NCBI GenBank assembly: GCA_030040495.1
Contig: JASHTP010000531.1
Coordinates: forward strand, 1-10,201
Direction of reading: 5' to 3'
DNA: 10,201 nucleotides
Source: Alphaproteobacteria bacterium
Lineage (GTDB): Bacteria; Pseudomonadota; Alphaproteobacteria; ATCC43930; CGMCC-115725
Below the pieces are notes generated by a model, which was given only the letters and a program-made list of their open reading frames with translations, was not told the origin of the DNA and did not search any database. The translations under genes were made by a program, and so were the position numbers. Shown in pieces: positions 7,522 through 10,201 of this stretch. Position 1 is the first letter of the stretch. Every line of letters starts with the position of its first letter.

Positions 7522-7911
7522 ATGACCAAGCCAGCCACACCTGCCGCCGCCGTCCTCGTGGTCGACGACGACGAAGTGATGCGAGACCTGCTGAAGCGGG
7601 TGCTCGAGCGTTCCGGCTTTGCCGTGGTCACCGCGCGCGACGGTCGCGACGGGGTCGAGCGCTTCCGCGGGCAGGAGGTCGACCTCACCATCACCGACAT
7701 GGTGATGCCGGTGATGGACGGTCTCGAGATGATCCGCGCGCTGGTCGCGGAGCAGCCGAACATCCGCATCATCGCCGTCTCCGGCGTCGATGACTGGGAC
7801 AATTATCTCAAGGCCGCCCGCAGCCTCGGCGCGAAGGCGGTGTTGCGCAAGCCGGTCAGCAGCGCGGATCTCGTGAACACGGTCCGTCGTGTGCTGACGG
7901 AAGCGGACTGA
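7522..7911 (+). CDS. Single-domain (receiver-only) response regulator
   Basis: A CheY-like receiver with no output domain: 129 residues with the full catalytic set. The acidic pocket is D15-D16-D17 (VVDDDE), the phospho-acceptor D59 (TITDMVMPVMDG), the switch Ser S87 (IIAVSG) and the conserved Lys K110 (LRKPVS). Start at ATG 7522; ATG codons at 7491 and 7505 are out of frame, and the Shine-Dalgarno is weak (GCGGGA). Receiver-only proteins act in phosphorelays or by binding a partner protein (CheY, DivK, CpdR are examples). It does not look closely like CpdR, and no kinase gene is in view. A 59-residue protein follows after 15 nt and may be co-transcribed. A CtrA-like motif lies upstream. Confidence 0.93.
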   Translation: MTKPATPAAAVLVVDDDEVMRDLLKRVLERSGFAVVTARDGRDGVERFRGQEVDLTITDMVMPVMDGLEMIRALVAEQPNIRIIAVSGVDDWDNYLKAARSLGAKAVLRKPVSSADLVNTVRRVLTEAD

Positions 7912-7926
7912 CGACGGGAGGCGACG

Positions 7927-8106
7927 ATGCTGGAAGCGAGCCACTTGCGGGACACGGCCGAGCATTTGCGCGGCCGCGCCGAGAGCGTGGCGCACGAGCC
8001 GATCCGCGCCCAGCTCCTGGCGCTCGCCGAATATTACGACGGCATGGCCGACGACATCGAGCAGCCGAAGCCGGCGGACGCGCCGGCGGCTTCCGCTCGC
8101 CGCTGA
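7927..8106 (+). CDS. Small helical protein of unknown function (59 aa)
   Basis: A short gene with an excellent ribosome binding site (GGGAGG at 7916-7921, 5 nt before ATG), 15 nt after the response regulator stop. The protein starts MLEASHLRDTAEHLRGRAES, continues with an IRAQLLALAEYYDGMADDIE stretch, and ends in a low-complexity Pro/Ala/Ser tail. It is predicted to be two amphipathic helices. The pattern (R-D-x-A-E-x-L-R-x-R-A-E, then R-x-x-L-L-x-L-A-x-x-Y-D-x-x-A-D-x-x-E) resembles a very common alphaproteobacterial small domain found alone or as a tail, for which I know no function. Codon use (G/C third positions), the Shine-Dalgarno and the pattern support a real gene. Co-transcription with the receiver suggests a possible partner, which is inference. 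Confidence 0.8.
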   Translation: MLEASHLRDTAEHLRGRAESVAHEPIRAQLLALAEYYDGMADDIEQPKPADAPAASARR

Positions 8107-8146
8107 GGCGAGCGGCGCCGCCGCCCCAGGGCGGGAGGGCGGCTTC

Positions 8147-8170
8147 GCACCCCGTCGGCGGGGGCGATTT
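8147..8170 (+). terminator. Weak candidate terminator after the response regulator pair
   Basis: CCCCG-TCGG-CGGGG (8150-8163), extended by a GC/GC pair across a bulged A, forms a stable hairpin. It is followed only by GATTT (8166-8170). The short T-run makes intrinsic termination doubtful. Confidence 0.25.
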
Positions 8171-8230
8171 CCACAAAATTAACCATCGCGTGGCACGCTG
8201 GGCAGGCGCCGAACCGGGCGCCGGGCATCC

Positions 8231-8250
8231 TTACAAACATTTTATTGTGA
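8231..8250. promoter_or_regulatory. Operator-like dyad upstream of the amidase
   Basis: TTACAA (8231-8236) and TTGTGA (8245-8250) form an imperfect inverted repeat (five of six positions pair) with an 8-nt AT-rich centre. It sits in the AT-rich island about 105 nt before the amidase ATG. It does not match the CRP (TGTGA-N6-TCACA) or FNR (TTGAT-N4-ATCAA) sites well, so no regulator is named. Confidence 0.3.
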
Positions 8251-8261
8251 GAATGCAAATA

Positions 8262-8275
8262 GATATGGCAATATC
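8262..8275. promoter_or_regulatory. Perfect GATAT-N4-ATATC dyad
   Basis: GATAT and ATATC separated by GGCA form a perfect 5-bp inverted repeat, 80 nt before the amidase ATG and 11 nt after the preceding dyad. It could be an operator or part of the promoter; chance is possible in AT-rich DNA. Confidence 0.3.
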
Positions 8276-8355
8276 CTCATCCAACGATTAGACTACCCTG
8301 TCGTAGGCGTTCAACCTCCTCGCGAGGGCCGAGAGCGGAATGGGCGCGGGTGACC

Positions 8356-9168
8356 ATGGCTGATAGAGGGATCGACCGGCGGACGCTGCTCCGCCTTTTG
8401 ACCGGAGCCGCGCTGGGGGCGGGCGGGCTGAGCCTCGCGCCCCAGGCGTTTGCCGAGCAGCTGACCCGGCGGGCGGCGCAGAAGACGCACCTGGTGGTGA
8501 TCGATCCCGGCCATGGCGGCATCGACCCCGGCGCCATCGGCTGCACCGGCGTCTACGAGAAGGAAATTTCTCTCGCCACCGCGCACGAGGTGGCGCGCCT
8601 GCTCGAAGCGACGCGGCGCTATCGCGTCCGGCTGACGCGCACCAGCGACGAATTCGTGGCGCTGGAAGACCGCGTCGCCTTCGCCCGCGCCGCCGAGGCC
8701 GATCTGTTCCTCTCCGTCCATGCCGACGCCCTGCCCGAGCCGGGGGTGCGCGGCGCCTCGGTCTATACCCTCTCCGAAAAGGCTTCCGACAAGGAGGCCG
8801 CCGCGCTGGCGGCGAGCGAAAACAAGGCAGATCTCGTCGCCGGCGTCGACCTGTCGCGCCACGAGCCGGTGGTCAGCGAGATCCTGTTCGACCTGGCGCG
8901 GCGGGAGACCAACAATCTGTCGATCCGGCTGGCCCAAGACCTCGTGCAGGAGCTTGGCCGCGAGGTGCGGATGCTCAACAACAGCCACCGCTCGGCCGGC
9001 TTCGTCGTGCTCAAGGCGCCCGACATCCCGTCGGTGCTGGTCGAGCTCGGCTGCCTCTCCAACCGGGAAGAGGACGGGCTGTTGCAGCAGGCCTCCTACC
9101 GGCGCACGCTCGCGACCAGCCTGGTGCGCTCGGTCAACGATTATTTCGATTCGATAACAAGGGCTTAG
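8356..9168 (+). CDS. N-acetylmuramoyl-L-alanine amidase (Amidase_3, AmiC-like), Tat-exported
   Basis: A zinc amidase that cleaves the MurNAc-L-alanine bond of peptidoglycan, acting in the periplasm in daughter-cell separation and wall turnover. In the 270 residues, a twin-arginine signal peptide comes first (D7-R8-R9-T-L-L, hydrophobic core 14-28, likely cleavage after A-F-A at 33), as in E. coli AmiA and AmiC. The catalytic domain starts almost immediately, so there is no AMIN domain. Zinc ligands are H53 (IDPGHGG), E68 (YEKE) and H122 (SVHADA), and the catalytic Glu is E230 (LVELGCLSN). An insert of about 45 residues after GASVYTLSEKASDKEAAALA matches the autoinhibitory region of division amidases, which need EnvC/NlpD-type activators. 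GTG 8350, in frame two codons earlier, is an alternative start. The stop codon overlaps that of the convergent downstream gene. Confidence 0.93.
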   Translation: MADRGIDRRTLLRLLTGAALGAGGLSLAPQAFAEQLTRRAAQKTHLVVIDPGHGGIDPGAIGCTGVYEKEISLATAHEVARLLEATRRYRVRLTRTSDEFVALEDRVAFARAAEADLFLSVHADALPEPGVRGASVYTLSEKASDKEAAALAASENKADLVAGVDLSRHEPVVSEILFDLARRETNNLSIRLAQDLVQELGREVRMLNNSHRSAGFVVLKAPDIPSVLVELGCLSNREEDGLLQQASYRRTLATSLVRSVNDYFDSITRA

Positions 9169-9419
9169 GCGTTCCGGCCGGGCCCGCGCAGCCGCTTCAG
9201 CCGGGCATAGGCCTCGAGCACCGGCCCGAGTTCGCGGCGCTTGTCGACATAGCCCCTGCCGCCGACGCGGGTGAGCGCCAGTTCCAGCGCCTTGACCAGC
9301 AGCTCCGCCACCTCGAGCTCGCGCCGCTCGCAGGCCTGGTCGAAGGCGGCGAGGATCTTGTCGCTGAGGCGGCGGCCCGACGGCGGCATGGCGTCGCCGA
9401 ACTTAGCAGCGGCCGCCAT
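9165..9419 (-). CDS. Conserved small protein of unknown function (84 aa)
   Basis: 84 residues, predicted soluble and helical. The N-terminal motif FGDAMPPSGRRLSDKILAAF and the following AVELL-like repeat (DQACERRELEVAELLVKALELAL) resemble a small protein widespread in alphaproteobacteria and annotated only as hypothetical; I know no function. The helical segment with alternating Leu/Ala suggests protein-protein contact. The start could be ATG 9419 or ATG 9434 (five residues longer); neither has a good Shine-Dalgarno. A longer frame reaching back to 10019 runs through the sRNA, the lipoprotein gene and part of the tRNA and is rejected. The TAA stop overlaps the amidase TAG. The sRNA gene is divergent, with its 5' end about 85-100 nt upstream of this gene's start. 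Confidence 0.75.
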   Translation of the reverse strand: MAAAAKFGDAMPPSGRRLSDKILAAFDQACERRELEVAELLVKALELALTRVGGRGYVDKRRELGPVLEAYARLKRLRGPGRNA

Positions 9420-9481
9420 TTTGGTCAGCAACATCCCGCCAGCGCGGAAAAATCGCGAACCCAACCAAAAAGGGCGCGTCG

Positions 9482-9497
9482 TTAACCATTTATTGAC
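9482..9497 (+). promoter_or_regulatory. CtrA-like motif between the small protein gene and the sRNA
   Basis: TTAA-N7-TTGAC, one mismatch from the CtrA consensus TTAA-N7-TTAAC, within GTTAACCATTTATTGAC. The right half overlaps a TTGACG (9493-9498) that could be the -35 of the sRNA. The site is also about 50-60 nt upstream of the divergent small protein start, so it could serve either gene. Binding is inferred, not shown. Confidence 0.4.
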
Positions 9498-9517
9498 GAA
9501 CGCGGCCTTATTCTCAT

Positions 9518-9605
9518 GGTGCGGCCGGAGCTTGCTCCTGCCGCAAGTCCTTCGGGCTTTTCCTCCCTGAACTTGGGCCGCACCTCGGTGCGGCCCATTT
9601 TCTTT
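9518..9605 (+). ncRNA. mmgR: Alpha-r8 (MmgR / suhB-family) trans-acting small RNA
   Basis: An 88-nt structured segment between divergent genes. TTTCCTCCCT (9559-9568) matches the conserved unpaired motif I recall for the alphaproteobacterial alpha-r8/MmgR family. It is preceded by hairpin GCGGC-C-GGAGCTTGCTCC-T-GCCGC (9521-9544) and CC-UUCG-GG (9549-9556). CAAGT (9544-9548) can pair with ACTTG (9571-9575), holding the C-rich motif in an internal loop. A Rho-independent terminator closes it. The motif is complementary to Shine-Dalgarno sequences and is expected to block translation with Hfq. MmgR of Sinorhizobium meliloti limits polyhydroxybutyrate accumulation and is about 77 nt. The 5' end is uncertain (about 9518-9528). 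The family call rests on the motif plus terminator and was not checked with a covariance model. Confidence 0.75.
9575..9605 (+). terminator. Rho-independent terminator of the sRNA
   Basis: A perfect 9-bp stem, GGGCCGCAC (9575-9583) with GTGCGGCCC (9588-9596), tetraloop CTCG, followed by ATTTTCTTT (9597-9605). It is the strongest terminator in the window. It could also stop read-through transcripts from the amidase gene 400 nt upstream. Confidence 0.9.
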
Positions 9606-9630
9606 GCCTGCCGGCGCGACGTCGCACCGC

Positions 9631-9659
9631 GTGCCCCTGCGCGAAATCCGGGCTAAGCT
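9631..9659 (+). promoter_or_regulatory. Weak candidate promoter for the lipoprotein gene
   Basis: GTGCCC (9631-9636), a 17-nt spacer, then TAAGCT (9654-9659), directly after the sRNA terminator and about 30 nt before the lipoprotein ATG. The element matches are marginal. The isolated position of the gene between a terminator and a tRNA requires a promoter somewhere in this 84-nt stretch. Confidence 0.3.
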
Positions 9660-9689
9660 CCGCCGCTGCCGCGGTCGAAGGAGCAGAGG

Positions 9690-9944
9690 ATGGTGCGCAA
9701 GCTCGGGATATGCCTGTTCCTGGCCGTGCTCGGCGGCTGCAGCCTCACCACCATCGCCGACCGCTACGGCAACGAGTATGGCGATTGGTACAATCCCGGC
9801 GGACACTACGCCTGGCAGCTCGACATCTGCGAGCGGCAGATGGACACTCAGAATGTGCCGCCGATGAGCCGCAAGGCGGCGATGCGCTGCTGCATGCGCG
9901 ATCACGGCGTTCCCGTCGACAATACGCAAGGCTGCGGCGCCTGA
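9690..9944 (+). CDS. Small cysteine-rich lipoprotein (84 aa)
   Basis: A secreted, lipid-anchored small protein of unknown function. AAGGAG (9678-9683) lies 6 nt before the ATG. The N-terminus MVRKLGICLFLAVLGGC-S is a short type II signal peptide with lipobox L-G-G-C, so C17 is the lipidated residue. The mature part is only 68 residues, with an aromatic, Tyr/Trp/Gly-rich first half (RYGNEYGDWYNPGGHYAW) and four further cysteines (C47, C67, C68, C82) that could form two disulfides in the periplasm. Asp is absent at +2 (Ser instead), so outer-membrane sorting is expected under the E. coli Lol rule. I do not recognise the family. It is flanked by the sRNA terminator and a convergent tRNA gene, so it is probably monocistronic. 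Confidence 0.85.
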   Translation: MVRKLGICLFLAVLGGCSLTTIADRYGNEYGDWYNPGGHYAWQLDICERQMDTQNVPPMSRKAAMRCCMRDHGVPVDNTQGCGA

Positions 9945-9948
9945 GGGC

Positions 9949-9964
9949 GGTCCGGCGTCGGACC
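9949..9964. other. Perfect 6-bp hairpin between lipoprotein and tRNA genes
   Basis: GGTCCG-GCGT-CGGACC begins five nt after the lipoprotein stop and ends ten nt before the tRNA 3' end on the opposite strand. No T-run follows on either strand, so it is at best a weak bidirectional terminator or an RNA-stabilising stem. Confidence 0.35.
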
Positions 9965-9974
9965 GAACGGCGGG

Positions 9975-10049
<75 letters not shown>

Positions 10050-10084
10050 ATCCGCGAGGCAGGCTCGGACCGGAAGTGGGCGAG

Positions 10085-10113
10085 GAAATACACGACGCGG
10101 CCGGGCTTGGCAA
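10085..10113 (-). promoter_or_regulatory. Promoter of tRNA-Thr
   Basis: On the minus strand TTGCCA (10113-10108, five of six to consensus), a 17-nt spacer, then TATTTC (10090-10085). The predicted transcript start near 10078 leaves a 5' leader of about 28 nt for RNase P removal. Position and spacing are good for a stable-RNA promoter. Confidence 0.55.
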
Positions 10114-10164
10114 GGCGCGACGGGCCGCCTTGACCCCGCTGCCGGCGCGCCGCACCATCGCACC

Positions 10165-10201
10165 ATGGCAGACCAGGAAAAGACGCCGCCGCACCTGACC
10201 G
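10165..10201 (+). CDS. Possible 5' end of a gene cut by the right edge
   Basis: ATG at 10165 opens MADQEKTPPHLT before the window ends. Only 12 codons are visible. There is no clear Shine-Dalgarno, although the charged, Pro-containing N-terminus is protein-like. The product cannot be identified. Confidence 0.3.
   Translation, partial: MADQEKTPPHLT

Larger units (their letters stand above)
8107..8355. other. Intergenic region before the amidase, with an AT-rich core
   Basis: 249 nt without a gene. It begins with GC-rich inverted repeats. From about 8166 to 8186 and again from 8226 to 8285 the base composition drops sharply to A/T in an otherwise GC-rich window. It contains a TTAACCAT half site (8179-8186) and two dyads (separate entries). 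No sigma-70 promoter with good spacing could be picked with confidence. The last 70 nt before the amidase form its untranslated leader. Confidence 0.6.

Noticed and set aside
8205..8222. GGCGCC repeated inverted pair as a hairpin/terminator
   Set aside because: The hexamer is self-complementary and common in GC-rich DNA, and no T-run follows directly.

Overview
The window is GC-rich (coding DNA strongly biased to G/C at third codon positions) and reads as chromosomal DNA of an alphaproteobacterium. The pointers are relaxed promoters, TTAA-N7-TTAAC-like motifs of the CtrA type, a small RNA carrying the alphaproteobacterial alpha-r8 (MmgR/suhB) signature, and small protein families typical of that class. 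I cannot name the genus. No insertion sequence, phage gene, CRISPR array or clear foreign island is visible.

Left half (1-5062, minus strand): a tightly packed four-gene operon read right to left. It comprises pyrC (dihydroorotase), a polytopic membrane protein resembling GT-C glycosyltransferases, a family 2 polyprenyl-phosphate glycosyltransferase with two C-terminal membrane helices, and asnB (glutamine-dependent asparagine synthase/amidotransferase), which runs off the left edge. Intergenic gaps are 14, 8 and 2 nt. The two glycosyltransferases form a plausible donor-maker/donor-user pair for envelope glycan decoration. pyrC probably starts at a TTG codon.

Middle (5063-7393, plus strand): a divergent promoter region separates pyrC from a two-gene operon. 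The first gene is an SCP-x-like thiolase and the second an AcuI/YhdH-type NADPH-dependent acrylyl-CoA reductase, which together suggest CoA-thioester metabolism.

Right half (7394-10201): a receiver-only response regulator is followed by a 59-residue helical protein with a strong ribosome binding site. A 249-nt spacer with an AT-rich core and two dyads precedes a Tat-exported N-acetylmuramoyl-L-alanine amidase. A convergent 84-residue conserved small protein overlaps the amidase stop codon. Next come an alpha-r8/MmgR-type small RNA with its own terminator, a small cysteine-rich lipoprotein, a tRNA-Thr(GGT) on the minus strand with its promoter, and perhaps the first codons of another gene at the right edge. 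CtrA-like motifs precede the response regulator and the sRNA/small-protein pair, and a half site lies in the amidase leader. The right half may therefore hold several cell-cycle-linked genes, but this is inference.

The most notable items are the sRNA, the CtrA-like sites, the pyrC-led glycosyltransferase operon, and the receiver plus small-protein pair. I found no clear evidence for a wholly new system.
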